From Pseudomonas koreensis (lineage in GTDB: Bacteria > Pseudomonadota > Gammaproteobacteria > Pseudomonadales > Pseudomonadaceae), in NCBI RefSeq assembly GCF_025447595.1, contig NZ_JAOEJU010000007.1, forward strand, positions 1 to 64,000: a stretch of DNA of 64,000 nucleotides, written 5' to 3'. Shown piece after piece: positions 8,695 through 17,889 of the stretch; within the stretch, counting starts at the first letter, position 1; every line of letters starts with the position of its first letter. Position numbers and translations under genes: made by a program. The notes beneath the pieces were generated by a model. It was not told the origin of the DNA. It searched no databases and was given only the letters and a program-made list of their open reading frames with translations.

Positions 8695-10479
8695 ATGCTC
8701 GGAAGTCGGCACGTAGTACTGCGTTGCGCCAACTCGCTGCTGGTGGTCGGTGTTTTCGCCTGGTCTACCGCGTCATTGGCGCTGGGGCTTGGTGATATCA
8801 CCGTGCACTCAGCCCTCAATCAGCCACTCAAGGCCGACATCGCCCTGGTGGACGTTGCAGGCCTCAATGAAAGCGAACTCAAGGTCAGCCTTGCCACGGC
8901 GGACGAGTTCGGCCGTGCCGGCGTCGAGCGCGTGTTCTTCCTCAATGACCTCAAGTTCACCCCGATCCTGCGTGGCAATCGCAACCTGATCCGGGTGACT
9001 TCCACCAAACCGGTCAACGAACCCTTTCTGAATTTCCTCGTGCAGCTCGATCAGCCCAACGGCCATCTGCTGCGCGAATACACAGTGCTGATCGACCCGC
9101 CGGGCTCACCGGGGATTGTCCCGGCTACCGACGAGCCAACTGCGCGTGCGCAATCGTCGGAGTTCCCGACCCCTGAAGCTCCCACCGCAACCACGCCGGC
9201 CATACCTGCAGCGCCTGTGCAGCCACCGGCTCCGGTCGTTGACGCGCAGGCCGAGCAACTGGCGGCGAGTCTTGTGCAGAACCAGCAACTGCAAAAAACC
9301 ATCGATGAATTGAACGTGAAGCTTCAGGCGCAGGAGGTGCTGATCGCTGACGGCAAGAAACAGCTCGGTGATTTGCAGGCACGTCTGATTGAAGTGCAAC
9401 AGGCGCCTCCGGCACCGGTAGCCCCCGAGGCGCCTGCGCCGGTGATTGCCCCGGTAGAGTCTCAGGAGGATTCACTCAACTGGCCGCTGCTCGGCGGATT
9501 GCTGCTGGTAGTGGGATTGCTGGTGGCGGGGCTGTACGTGCGCCGGCAACGCCAGCAGGCGCAAGAGGTTAATGAGCCGACGCCGATCCTGCCGGAACGT
9601 AATGAATCCCCGGTCTACGACGCCGAACCGATGCAGCCGAGTACCGTTCACAGTGCCGTCGAGCATCGTGAGGAACACGCCAACGGCGATGTGCTGGAAG
9701 CGGTCGGCATATACCTGGCCTACGGACGAATGGGTGAGGCCGCCGGTTTGTTGCGCGATGCGTTGCAGCGGGAACCGGAGCGTATCGATCTTGGTATGCA
9801 GTTGCTGGAAGTGCTGGGACGTCAGGGCGACACGCCGGCCTTCGACCAGCAGGAAAGCCACCTGCGCCAGCTTGGGGTCGAGGATCAGCGCTTGCAGGAG
9901 GTTCGCGCCCGCTATCCGAAACTGGTCAGCGCCGCGCCTTTGGTGGCCACGGCTCCGGTGATTGCCACGCTGCCGATCGACCCCGCAATGCCTATGGAGC
10001 CGGTAGCCGAAGACAATTTCGAACTGAACCTGGATCAGCTCTCGATGGCCTCCAGTTGGGATCTTGAGGAAACGCGCCCGGCCACCGCCGCATCTGAACA
10101 GGCGGCATCAACGCTCGGCTCCGATCTACAGGTTTTGCCACAGGATTTCGAATTGCCGGAGGAAACTCTTCCCGACGACTCGCAAGCCACCGAACTGGAA
10201 TGGATCGCCGAACCCGAAATGCAGTCGCTGGACGAGGATTTCCTCAACGAGTTTGGTGATCCCGGTTCGTCGCTCTCGCTGGAACCACTGGAGCTGAATG
10301 CCCCGGAACTGGAACCCGAACCCTCAGGCGCCGCCAACGCCGGCAAGCTCGAACAGGCCCAGACCTGCATCGACGACGGCGATCTCGACAGCGCCATTGC
10401 CTTGCTCAACGAACTGCTCAAAGAGGCTGACGAACCCCTCAAGCAAACCGCGCGCACGCTGTTGGCGGGGATCCGCTGA
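8695..10479 (+). CDS. FimV/HubP-family polar landmark-like protein, short form
   Basis: A 594-residue protein. ATG 8695 is chosen over ATG 8689 because AAGGG then sits 6-7 nt upstream. Layout: signal peptide (residues 1 to about 30, ending TASLALG), FimV N-terminal domain (LGDITVHSALNQPLKADIALVDV to LREYTVLIDPP), a Pro/Ala-rich stretch, a coiled coil (about 175-235), one membrane segment (about 262-282, LNWPLLGGLLLVVGLLVAGLY), then an acidic cytoplasmic part with TPR-like helices and a C-terminal FimV-type helical domain (KLEQAQTCIDDGDLDSAIALLNELL). FimV/HubP proteins organise poles and help type IV pili and flagella. The LysM domain of P. aeruginosa FimV (919 residues) is not visible, and the protein is much shorter, so it is probably a paralogue. 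Confidence 0.85.
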   Translation: MLGSRHVVLRCANSLLVVGVFAWSTASLALGLGDITVHSALNQPLKADIALVDVAGLNESELKVSLATADEFGRAGVERVFFLNDLKFTPILRGNRNLIRVTSTKPVNEPFLNFLVQLDQPNGHLLREYTVLIDPPGSPGIVPATDEPTARAQSSEFPTPEAPTATTPAIPAAPVQPPAPVVDAQAEQLAASLVQNQQLQKTIDELNVKLQAQEVLIADGKKQLGDLQARLIEVQQAPPAPVAPEAPAPVIAPVESQEDSLNWPLLGGLLLVVGLLVAGLYVRRQRQQAQEVNEPTPILPERNESPVYDAEPMQPSTVHSAVEHREEHANGDVLEAVGIYLAYGRMGEAAGLLRDALQREPERIDLGMQLLEVLGRQGDTPAFDQQESHLRQLGVEDQRLQEVRARYPKLVSAAPLVATAPVIATLPIDPAMPMEPVAEDNFELNLDQLSMASSWDLEETRPATAASEQAASTLGSDLQVLPQDFELPEETLPDDSQATELEWIAEPEMQSLDEDFLNEFGDPGSSLSLEPLELNAPELEPEPSGAANAGKLEQAQTCIDDGDLDSAIALLNELLKEADEPLKQTARTLLAGIR

Positions 10480-10485
10480 CCGCTG

Positions 10486-12687
10486 TCAGAAGGTCTGGCC
10501 GAGGTTCAGGTACACCGCCTGTTCATCCGCATCGTTCAGGCCATAACTGAAGTTCAGCGGCCCCAGCGGCGTATCGAAGCCGATGAACACGCTGGCGGCG
10601 TTGATGTAGCCACTGTCGAACTCGTTGTCATTGTTCCAGGCCCGGCCGCGTTCCAGCGAGGCGCCGGCGTACAGCGGGAAGTCCAGCGGCAGGTACGAGC
10701 GCGGCGTGAGGCGGCGGTAATACACGGCGCGCATCAGGCTCACGTTCTGCCCGGAAATCGCGTCCTCGCGGAAACCGGACAATTGCCGCGCGCCGCCGAG
10801 CAGGAAACTGGAGGTCACGACGTTGGCATCGTCCAGCGTGCGGCCGTAACGACCGCCGAGAATCAGCGTGTCCGGGCCACTGCTCATGGCCTTGTCCAGT
10901 TTGAATTCCCACTGTCGGTAGCGCGTGTCGGAACCCAGGCTCGGTTCGAACTGCACCAGCGTCAGGCCGATATCTTCGCCTTCGTGGGGGTAGTAGACGT
11001 TGTCCAGCGAGTCGAACGAATACTTCAGCGCATAGAAGCCTTCGTTGAAGTTTTCGCTCGGCAGGTCTTGATCGCCGATCCGCACATCCGCCTTGCCCCA
11101 CGCCTCGCCGACCCCGAAGCGCACTTCGCCGCTGTTGCCGATCTGCCGGCCAAAATTGAGGCCGAAGCCGTAGCGCTCGACGCGATACTGGGCGATGGGA
11201 TCGTTGTCCAGAACCGAATCGACGTTCTGCGCGGCAAACGATGCGTAAGGTGCAACAAAGTACCGAGAACCCACATCCAGCGGCTGATAGAACTCGCTGT
11301 ACAACTCTTGTTTATCGCCGATCTGTGCCCGGGTCAGCCATTCCGCGCCGAGGCGGTTGATGCCGTTCATGCGGTAACTGGCGCCGAGATTGAAGGCGCT
11401 GTCGCCGCGCATATCGTCCGACAGGTTGAGGCCGACCCGCAGATAGTCGGTGCCGGTGCGCTTGCCTCGCGCGCTGATCACCAGCGTGTGATCCTGGCCC
11501 TTGTGCACCACGCGGTATTGCACCTGCTCGAAGTAATCGAGGCCGTACAGCGTGCCCATGTCGGTTTGCAGACGCCCGAGATCCAGTGGTTCGCCGATGT
11601 GCTGGCGGATGTAGTAGCGGATCACGTCATCGCCGACTTTCGAGTCGTTCTCGACCTTGATCGCCGTGATGATCGGCGTGCGCTGGCCTGGTGCGCGCGC
11701 GGCGTTGAGTTCGGCGTCCTGCGAATGCGCGGGTTTGAGGCGGGCGAGGCGCACGTCCAGGGCTTTGGTCGCGCGGTAGCCGGCGTCGATCATCTCCTGG
11801 CCTCGACCGAAGTCGGTGGCGCCGAAGCTGGCCAGCGGCGGCTGGATCAGCACGTCATCGGGATGCAAGGACGCCAGTTGCTCTTCGGAATTGCGCCGGG
11901 TCATCAGGGTGATCGACTGGTTCAGCACATCGACCACGGTCACCAGTTGCTTGCGGTTGCGCAGCGGGGTGCCGATGTCGACCACGATGGCCACGTCGAC
12001 GCCCATTTCCCGGGCCACATCGAGAGGAATGTTGTCGGTCATGCCGCCATCCACCAGCAGACGGCCATCGAGTTCGACCGGAGCGAACACCGCCGGGATC
12101 GACATGCTGGCGCGGATCACCTGCGGCAGGTGACCCTTGCGGAACACCACTTTTTCGCCGTTGGCGATATCCGTGGTCACGGCGCGGAACGGAATCGGCA
12201 GCTTGTCGAAATCCCGGGTGTCGCTGGTGTGGGCCAACAGGCTTTCCAGCAGCAGCGCGAGGTTCTGGCCCTGAATCACGCCCAATGGCAGGCCGAGGCT
12301 GCCGTCATCGCGAAAGCTCAGTTTCTGTTTCACCAGAAAATCGCGGTCATCCTGCTTGCGCCGGAACGGCACGTCTTCACGGGGAGGGGCGTCGGACAAT
12401 GCCTGCTGCCAGTCGATGGTCAGGGCGAGTTTTTCCAGCTCGTCGATCTTGTAACCCGAGGCGTACAGCCCGCCGACCACTGCGCCCATGCTGGTGCCGG
12501 CAATCGCATCGATCTTGATGCCTTGCTCTTCCAGAGCCTTGAGCACTCCGATGTGCGCCAGCCCACGGGCCGCGCCGCCGGACAGCACCAGGCCGACTTT
12601 CGGGCGTGTGGCCTCACTGGCGTGGACGCTGACACCAGCGAACAGGGGTAGGAAACCAAGCAACAGGCAGATCAGAAGACGACGCAT
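10486..12687 (-). CDS. plpD: PlpD-like patatin phospholipase, type V(d) autotransporter
   Basis: A 733-residue secreted lipolytic enzyme fused to its own outer membrane barrel. Signal peptide: residues 1-23 (to SVHA). Patatin domain: oxyanion-hole motif SGGAARG (36-42), nucleophile motif GTSMG (Ser66), catalytic DGG (Asp213), typical of phospholipase A1/A2. A POTRA-like domain follows at about 335-410 (PIITAIKVENDSKVGDDVIRYYI), then a 16-strand surface-antigen barrel ending in FSYGLNDADEQAVYLNLGQTF with the usual terminal Phe. Length and architecture match P. aeruginosa PlpD (728 residues). It converges with the fimV-like gene (6 bp apart) and diverges from the SelT/W/H gene, leaving 71 bp for two promoters. 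Confidence 0.93.
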   Translation of the reverse strand: MRRLLICLLLGFLPLFAGVSVHASEATRPKVGLVLSGGAARGLAHIGVLKALEEQGIKIDAIAGTSMGAVVGGLYASGYKIDELEKLALTIDWQQALSDAPPREDVPFRRKQDDRDFLVKQKLSFRDDGSLGLPLGVIQGQNLALLLESLLAHTSDTRDFDKLPIPFRAVTTDIANGEKVVFRKGHLPQVIRASMSIPAVFAPVELDGRLLVDGGMTDNIPLDVAREMGVDVAIVVDIGTPLRNRKQLVTVVDVLNQSITLMTRRNSEEQLASLHPDDVLIQPPLASFGATDFGRGQEMIDAGYRATKALDVRLARLKPAHSQDAELNAARAPGQRTPIITAIKVENDSKVGDDVIRYYIRQHIGEPLDLGRLQTDMGTLYGLDYFEQVQYRVVHKGQDHTLVISARGKRTGTDYLRVGLNLSDDMRGDSAFNLGASYRMNGINRLGAEWLTRAQIGDKQELYSEFYQPLDVGSRYFVAPYASFAAQNVDSVLDNDPIAQYRVERYGFGLNFGRQIGNSGEVRFGVGEAWGKADVRIGDQDLPSENFNEGFYALKYSFDSLDNVYYPHEGEDIGLTLVQFEPSLGSDTRYRQWEFKLDKAMSSGPDTLILGGRYGRTLDDANVVTSSFLLGGARQLSGFREDAISGQNVSLMRAVYYRRLTPRSYLPLDFPLYAGASLERGRAWNNDNEFDSGYINAASVFIGFDTPLGPLNFSYGLNDADEQAVYLNLGQTF

Positions 12688-12758
12688 CGTGAGTCTCGGG
12701 GCGAGCGATAAAGCCGGCTATTATAGCGGCGCCCTCTGGCTCAGGAGTTTCAGCGATC

Positions 12759-13046
12759 ATGACCGCTACAAAACCGGAAATCGTCATCACCTATTGCACA
12801 CAATGCCAGTGGCTGTTGCGCGCCGCATGGCTGGCGCAGGAGCTGCTCAGCACCTTCGGCGACGATTTAGGCAAAGTGTCACTGGTGCCGGGCACCGGCG
12901 GGATATTTCACATTACCTGCAACGACGTGCAGATCTGGGAACGCAAGGCCGACGGCGGCTTCCCCGAGGCCAAGGTGCTCAAGCAGCGAGTACGCGACCA
13001 GATCGACCCTGACCGCGACTTGGGCCACAACGATCGTACTCAGTGA
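12759..13046 (+). CDS. SelT/SelW/SelH (Rdx) family protein
   Basis: A 95-residue thioredoxin-like small protein. The redox motif CTQC (Cys13, Cys16) sits in IVITYCTQCQWLLRAAWLAQELL, the Rdx-family signature; both positions are cysteine, so no selenocysteine is involved. GGIFHITCNDVQIWERKADGGFPE is the conserved second half. The role is presumed thiol redox; substrates are unknown. Its last 7 bases overlap the convergent EamA gene. Confidence 0.88.
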   Translation: MTATKPEIVITYCTQCQWLLRAAWLAQELLSTFGDDLGKVSLVPGTGGIFHITCNDVQIWERKADGGFPEAKVLKQRVRDQIDPDRDLGHNDRTQ

Positions 13047-13933
13047 GAGGCTGCCTCAGCCGCGACGGTTTTCTTGTCGTTGCTGCCTGACATCCGGCTC
13101 GACACCACGATCGCTACGATGATCAGCGCGCCGCCGATCAGCATGCGCAGAGTCGGATCTTCATCGAACAGCAGCCAGGCCACGGTAATCCCGTACACCG
13201 GCTCCATGGCGAACACGACTGCGGCGGTGCGCGCCTTGATCACCGCGAGGCTGGCGACGAACAGGCTGTGGGCGACGCCGGTGCAGAACACTCCGAGCAG
13301 ACCGATCCACAACCAGTCGATGGCGCGCACTTCGCTCAGTTGCGGTGCCGCCACCGGCAGCAGACACAACGCCACCACCACGTTCTGGCACAGCGCCGCC
13401 TGCACCGCCGGGATGCGCCCGGAGCTGGCGCGGTTGGTCAGGGACAGCAACGAAAACAACAGACCGGAAAGAATCGCCCAGAGCAGGCCGGTGGTCGCGC
13501 CGCTGGCCAGATCGAACGCTGGCGTCACCAGCACCAGCCCGATGCTGACCAGCGCGACCAGTACGATTTCATTGGCGCGGATGCGTTCGCGAAAGATCAG
13601 CCCTTCGAGGATCACCGTGAAGGCCGGGAAACTGGCGAAGCCCAAGGTCGCAATGGCGACGCCCGCGACCTTGACCGCAATGAAGAAACTCACCCAGTGC
13701 CCGGCCAGCAGCACGCCGCTCAGGGCCAGTCGCCGCCAGTCCACGGCTTGCAGTTTCTGCCAGCCACCCTGTTGAGCGAAGCGGGCGAAAAACGCCAGGG
13801 CCAGCACGGCAAACGCGGCGCGTCCGAACACGATGACGGCGGGCGTTGCAGCCGCGAGTTTGCCGAAGACGCCGGTCAGGCCGAACATCAGTGCGCCGAT
13901 ATGCAGGGCGCCGAGGGCGGTACGGGGAGTCAT
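13040..13933 (-). CDS. EamA-family (DMT) transporter
   Basis: A 297-residue integral membrane protein with about ten hydrophobic segments arranged as two EamA repeats (first MFGLTGVFGKLAAATPAVIV; second from about residue 148, GLLWAILSGLLFSLLSLTNRAS). The C-terminal motif VYGITVAWLLFDEDPTLRMLIGG is typical of drug/metabolite exporters of the RhaT/YdcZ-like class. The substrate cannot be read from sequence. An AraC regulator lies 73 bp upstream on the same strand and is the likely controller. Confidence 0.88.
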   Translation of the reverse strand: MTPRTALGALHIGALMFGLTGVFGKLAAATPAVIVFGRAAFAVLALAFFARFAQQGGWQKLQAVDWRRLALSGVLLAGHWVSFFIAVKVAGVAIATLGFASFPAFTVILEGLIFRERIRANEIVLVALVSIGLVLVTPAFDLASGATTGLLWAILSGLLFSLLSLTNRASSGRIPAVQAALCQNVVVALCLLPVAAPQLSEVRAIDWLWIGLLGVFCTGVAHSLFVASLAVIKARTAAVVFAMEPVYGITVAWLLFDEDPTLRMLIGGALIIVAIVVSSRMSGSNDKKTVAAEAASH

Positions 13934-14006
13934 TGCAGTCCTTTTTTCCGAACACCATTACAGGCACACATTGAAGCGTGTCGCGGTGCAAAAGTCTGTC
14001 GGCAGG

Positions 14007-14771
14007 CTATCGACTTTTGTCGTCAGCCTCGCGTCGCAATTGTGTAGGAGAGGTGCCGAACTCACGCAGGACAGCGGCCGAAAACGCGCTTTGCGAGTTG
14101 TAGCCGACACGGCTGGCCACTTCACCGATGGGCAGCGTGGTGTTGCGCAACAGTGCCACGGCTTTATGCAGCCGGCGACTGCGAATGTAGTCCATCGGCG
14201 TCTGCCCGCATTCGGCGACGAATCGCGCATGCAACCGGGCGCTGGACAATCCGGCGACGCGCGCCAGATCCGCGACTTGCAGCGGATAGGCCGCGTACTG
14301 CTCGATGTGCGCATCGAGTGCCGCGTAGGGCAGGCGGCGCGCGGCGATTTCGGCGGGTGGCACGTGGTTCAGGCTCGCCAGCAGCAACACCGCGCCCTGT
14401 TGCGCTATCAACGGATCGTCCACCGGACTGTTCGCCAGCCAGTTGACCAATTGACCCTGCCCGGCATCCAGCGACAACCGGGCTGCGTTGTCCAGCAGAC
14501 GTCGGCTGGCATCCGCGTGATCGCCCAGCGAGCGCGCCAGCCATTGCTCGTCCGGCACATCCAGTACCAGACAGCGACTGCCCTTGGGACTGCCGCACGC
14601 GTGATGCGCGCCGGCGGGGATCACCACGAAGCTTTGCTGCAATACCTGACTGCCGCGTCCCTCGACTTCGAAATCCAGCGCGCCGGACAGGCCGAACACC
14701 AGTTGCGCGTGGTCGTGGCTGTGGGCGATCAGGTCGTGGCTGTAATGGCGCAGGGTCAGGATCGGTTGCAT
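14007..14771 (-). CDS. AraC-family regulator with cupin sensor domain
   Basis: A 254-residue regulator. An upstream in-frame start at 14828 exists, but MQPILTLRHYSHDLIAHSHD at 14771 has CGGAG 6 nt before it. Residues 1 to about 150 form a cupin-type ligand domain (HDHAQLVFGLSGALDFEVEGRG, VVIPAGAHHACG). The C-terminal 100 residues are the two helix-turn-helix units (LQVADLARVAGLSSARLHARF and LPIGEVASRVGYNSQSAFSAA). It precedes the EamA exporter gene in the same orientation, so it may sense the exported compound. The ligand is unknown. Confidence 0.88.
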   Translation of the reverse strand: MQPILTLRHYSHDLIAHSHDHAQLVFGLSGALDFEVEGRGSQVLQQSFVVIPAGAHHACGSPKGSRCLVLDVPDEQWLARSLGDHADASRRLLDNAARLSLDAGQGQLVNWLANSPVDDPLIAQQGAVLLLASLNHVPPAEIAARRLPYAALDAHIEQYAAYPLQVADLARVAGLSSARLHARFVAECGQTPMDYIRSRRLHKAVALLRNTTLPIGEVASRVGYNSQSAFSAAVLREFGTSPTQLRREADDKSR

Positions 14772-14903
14772 GGCGGTCTCCGGGCGAGCCGCCAGTCTAC
14801 ACCGGCGCAGGGCCGGCGCGTTTGTCACACGACTGACGCACGCCTGTCATGGTCGATTAACCGGGCGCGCGCACAGTGGCGAAAACATCGCAGAGGGTTG
14901 CCC

Positions 14904-15719
14904 ATGACCAGCGCCGAGCTCGCCAGACCCAGTCGTAAACAACGGGTTCGCACCCTGTGGATCTCCGACGTGCACCTGGGCACGCGGGATTGCCAGGCCG
15001 AGCATCTGTCGCAATTTCTCAAGGGCTACCACGCCGACAAAATCTACCTGGTCGGTGACATCATCGACGGCTGGAAGCTGCGCGGCGGCATGTACTGGCC
15101 CCAGGCGCACACCAACGTGATCCGCCGTTTGCTGACCATGAGCAAGCGCGGCACCGAGGTGATCTACGTCACCGGCAACCATGACGAATTCCTGCGCCGC
15201 TATTCAAAACTGATTCTGGGCAACATCCAGCTGGTCGACGAGGCGGTGCACGTCACCGCCGATGGCCGGCATCTGCTGGTGATTCACGGTGACCAGTTCG
15301 ACGTGATCACCCGCTATCACCGCTGGCTCGCGTTCCTCGGCGATTCAGCCTACGAATTCACCCTGACCCTCAACCGCTGGCTCAATCACTGGCGGGCGAA
15401 ATACGGTTACGGCTACTGGTCGCTGTCGGCCTATCTCAAACACAAGGTGAAGACCGCGGTCAGCTTCATCAGCGACTTCGAAGAAGCCATCGCCCACGAA
15501 TGCGTGAAGCGTGAGCTGCACGGGGTGGTCTGCGGGCACATCCACCACGCCGAGATCCGCAAGGTCGGCGAGGTGGATTACCTCAATTGTGGCGACTGGG
15601 TGGAGTCATGCACGGCGCTGATCGAGCACTGGGACGGTACGATCGAGTTGTATCGCCTGGCGGATGCGCAGGCGCGGGAAGCGGAATTGAAAGCGGCGAA
15701 GGTTGCCGAACTGGCCTGA
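14904..15719 (+). CDS. UDP-2,3-diacylglucosamine diphosphatase-like metallophosphoesterase
   Basis: A 271-residue calcineurin-like phosphoesterase. The frame is open far upstream, but that part is antisense to the AraC gene. GAGGG lies 6-7 nt before ATG 14904. Metal-binding motifs appear in the standard order: SDVHLG, GDIIDGW, GNHDEF, HGDQFD and CGHIHHAEI. The family (LpxH-like, sometimes called LpxH2) cleaves UDP-2,3-diacylglucosamine in lipid A synthesis or related pyrophosphates. Because gamma-proteobacteria usually also have a canonical LpxH of about 240 residues, its exact role here is uncertain. Confidence 0.85.
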   Translation: MTSAELARPSRKQRVRTLWISDVHLGTRDCQAEHLSQFLKGYHADKIYLVGDIIDGWKLRGGMYWPQAHTNVIRRLLTMSKRGTEVIYVTGNHDEFLRRYSKLILGNIQLVDEAVHVTADGRHLLVIHGDQFDVITRYHRWLAFLGDSAYEFTLTLNRWLNHWRAKYGYGYWSLSAYLKHKVKTAVSFISDFEEAIAHECVKRELHGVVCGHIHHAEIRKVGEVDYLNCGDWVESCTALIEHWDGTIELYRLADAQAREAELKAAKVAELA

Positions 15720-15733
15720 GTTCTCAAACTAAC

Positions 15734-16324
15734 TCAGGCCGGGCTGTGCTCTTCCATCGCCGCCTTGTAGATCGAGTTTTTCGGCTGAGCAAACAGCCTT
15801 TCCATCATCGGTTCGAAGAAGCTCAGCGGCAGGGTGTCGTACTCGGGGTCGAACGCCGCCGCGTCGTATTTGGCGCAGAACTCCGCGGTCGCCAGAAATT
15901 GCGGGTGGTCACTGAATTGCTCGCGCAGGTGCCGATCCATGCCCAGGTGATGGAAGAAGTAGTAGCCCTGGAAGATCCCGTGCTTTTCCACCATCCACAG
16001 GTTCTCGGCGCTGATGAACGGCTTGAGAATGGCGGCGGCGATGTCCGGGTGATTGTAGGAGCCAAGGGTGTCGCCGATGTCGTGGAGCAGGGCGCAGACC
16101 ACGTATTCCTCGTCGCGCCCGTCGCGAAAGGCGCGGGTGGCGGTTTGCAGCGAGTGGGTCAGGCGATCCACCGGGAAACCGCCGAAATCGCCTTCGAGCA
16201 GTTTCAGGTGGGCCATGATCCGGCCCGGCAACTGACGGGCGTAGGCGCTGAAATCCGCCGCGATGATCGCCCAGTCGTCCTGTGTGCCGTCCTTCATGTG
16301 GGTGAAACGGGCAGTGGCATTCAT
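15734..16324 (-). CDS. HD-domain protein
   Basis: A 196-residue soluble protein with an HD-type metal site: His57 (RLTHSLQTATRAF), then His81-Asp82 (ALLHDIGDTLG), and later histidines in YYFFHHLGMDRH. It may be a phosphohydrolase, or belong to the HD-like diiron oxygenase branch (PhnZ/inositol oxygenase-like), which shares this layout. The Mpo1-like gene lies just upstream on the same strand (24 bp apart). Because yeast Mpo1 is an alpha-oxygenase of 2-hydroxy fatty acids, a joint role in lipid degradation is conceivable but unproven. Confidence 0.75.
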   Translation of the reverse strand: MNATARFTHMKDGTQDDWAIIAADFSAYARQLPGRIMAHLKLLEGDFGGFPVDRLTHSLQTATRAFRDGRDEEYVVCALLHDIGDTLGSYNHPDIAAAILKPFISAENLWMVEKHGIFQGYYFFHHLGMDRHLREQFSDHPQFLATAEFCAKYDAAAFDPEYDTLPLSFFEPMMERLFAQPKNSIYKAAMEEHSPA

Positions 16325-16348
16325 CGGCAGTCCTCTTGGTCGGAATTT

Positions 16349-16660
16349 CTAGAACGGCACGCGGCCCAGGATCATGTCGCGGTACATGACGAAGTCGCCG
16401 AGCAGGCTGTAGAACGGGTGCTGGAAGGTGGCCGGGCGGTTTTTCTCGAAAAAGAAGTGGCCGACCCAGGCAAAGCTGTAGCCGGCCAGCGGCAAGGCGA
16501 GCAACAGCAGCCAGGCGCCCTTGGCGATGGTCAGGGCGAGAATGAAGATCACCAGCGTCGTGCCGATGAAATGCAGGCGACGGCAGGTGCTGTTGCTGTG
16601 CTCGCTGAGGTAATACGGATAGAACTCGGCGAAGCTGTTGAAATGCTTGATGGTGTCCAC
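16349..16660 (-). CDS. Mpo1-like (DUF962) membrane protein
   Basis: A 103-residue protein if it begins at GTG 16660 (VDTIKHFNSFAEFYPYYLSE). The frame is open to 16735, but the extra 25 residues are atypical for the family. Two or three hydrophobic segments follow (about residues 33-75). The conserved DUF962 motifs are FYPYYLSEHSN, RRLHFIGT and YSFAWVGHFFFEKNRPATFQHPFYSLLGDF. Eukaryotic Mpo1 is an Fe(II) dioxygenase of 2-hydroxy fatty acids; the bacterial role is unknown. It is the first gene of a pair with the HD protein. Confidence 0.8.
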   Translation of the reverse strand: MDTIKHFNSFAEFYPYYLSEHSNSTCRRLHFIGTTLVIFILALTIAKGAWLLLLALPLAGYSFAWVGHFFFEKNRPATFQHPFYSLLGDFVMYRDMILGRVPF

Positions 16661-16827
16661 GACTGCGATCTCTATGGTTATTGTTCTGATTGCAAGTTGT
16701 TCGGCGGGTAGCTTATTTGAGTCTAGAGTGATCAATGGCGTCGGCCAGTGACAATCGGCGCCACTTTACTATCCTTGGGAAATCGGCCGTAGTATGCGGC
16801 TCACCATGTCATCCAAGAAAAAACGCC

Positions 16828-17889
16828 ATGAGCGAACGAACGACATCTGCAAGCTGGGCGATGGGGATTGTCAAAGCACTGGAAATGGACGGCCTGGATT
16901 GCCGGGTTTTGTTCAGACAGCTGGGGCTCGACTACGCGGCGCTGGAGGATCCGGACGCGCGTTTCCCACAGGATTCCATGACCCGACTCTGGCAACGGGC
17001 GGTCGAGCTGTCCGGCAATCCCGCCATCGGCCTGAACATGGGCAAGGTGGTGCGGCCGGCTTCGTTCCATGTCGCGGGTTATGCGCTGATGTCCAGCAAT
17101 ACGCTGGCGGAAGGTTTTCAGCGACTGGTGCGTTATCAGCGAATCATCGCCGAAAGTGCTGACCTGAGCTTTCGTCTGCTCGACGAAGGTTATGCGCTGA
17201 TCCTGACGGTGCATGGCGATCATCTGCCGCCGACCCGTCAGAGTGCCGAAGCCTCGCTGGCCTGCGCGCTGGCACTGTGCGGTTGGCTGACCGGGCGCAC
17301 GCTGCACCCGCGCAAAGTGCTGGTGCAGGGCGACGAGCCGGATGATCTTGAACCCTATAAACAGGCCTTCCATGCACCGCTGGTGTTCAACGCGCCGTAT
17401 GACGCGCTGATCTTCGAACGGGCCGACATGGAAGCGCCGCTACCCACCGCCAACGAGGCGATGGCGCTGTTGCACGACCGGTTTGCCGGGGAATATCTGG
17501 CACGGTTTTCCGAAAGCCGCGTGACCCACAAGGCGCGTCAGGTGTTGTGCCGCCTGCTGCCGCAAGGCGAACCGAAGCGCGACACTGTGGCGCAGACCCT
17601 GCACCTGTCGCAACGCACCTTGCAACGACGCTTGCAGGAGGAGGGCACCAGTTTTCAGCAGTTGCTCGACGACACTCGCCGCGAACTCGCGGAGCAATAC
17701 CTGGCGCAGCCGAGCATGACCCTGCTGGAGATTGCCTACCTGTTGGGGTTTGCCGATCCGAGCAATTTCTTCCGCGCTTTCCGCCGCTGGTTCGACACCA
17801 CGCCCGGCGATTATCGGGCGCGGTTGCTGGAGGCGCCAAACGCGATCAGTGACGCCAGAACGCCGGAATACACAGTACAAACACCGTAA
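16828..17889 (+). CDS. AraC-family regulator (OruR/Arabinose_bd type)
   Basis: A 353-residue regulator. MSERTTSASWAMGIVKALEMDG at 16828 resembles the N-terminus of this class; an upstream open stretch to 16735 is not needed. Residues 15-205 form the ligand-binding domain shared by OruR-like proteins (ARFPQDSMTRLWQRAVELSGNPAIGLNMG). The C-terminal HTH_18 module reads LHLSQRTLQRRLQEEGTSF and IAYLLGFADPSNFFRAFRRW. Proteins of this group often control amino-acid or short-chain catabolic genes. The target is not adjacent: it converges on trkH with a 44-bp overlap of coding ends. Confidence 0.88.
   Translation: MSERTTSASWAMGIVKALEMDGLDCRVLFRQLGLDYAALEDPDARFPQDSMTRLWQRAVELSGNPAIGLNMGKVVRPASFHVAGYALMSSNTLAEGFQRLVRYQRIIAESADLSFRLLDEGYALILTVHGDHLPPTRQSAEASLACALALCGWLTGRTLHPRKVLVQGDEPDDLEPYKQAFHAPLVFNAPYDALIFERADMEAPLPTANEAMALLHDRFAGEYLARFSESRVTHKARQVLCRLLPQGEPKRDTVAQTLHLSQRTLQRRLQEEGTSFQQLLDDTRRELAEQYLAQPSMTLLEIAYLLGFADPSNFFRAFRRWFDTTPGDYRARLLEAPNAISDARTPEYTVQTP

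Noticed and set aside
10783..12651. 622-codon plus-strand frame opposite plpD
   Set aside because: Antisense shadow; the minus frame has the patatin catalytic motifs and barrel.
13833..14903. N-terminal extension of the phosphoesterase frame
   Set aside because: It is antisense to the AraC and EamA genes; a good ribosome-binding site precedes ATG 14904 and the conserved domain begins right after it.
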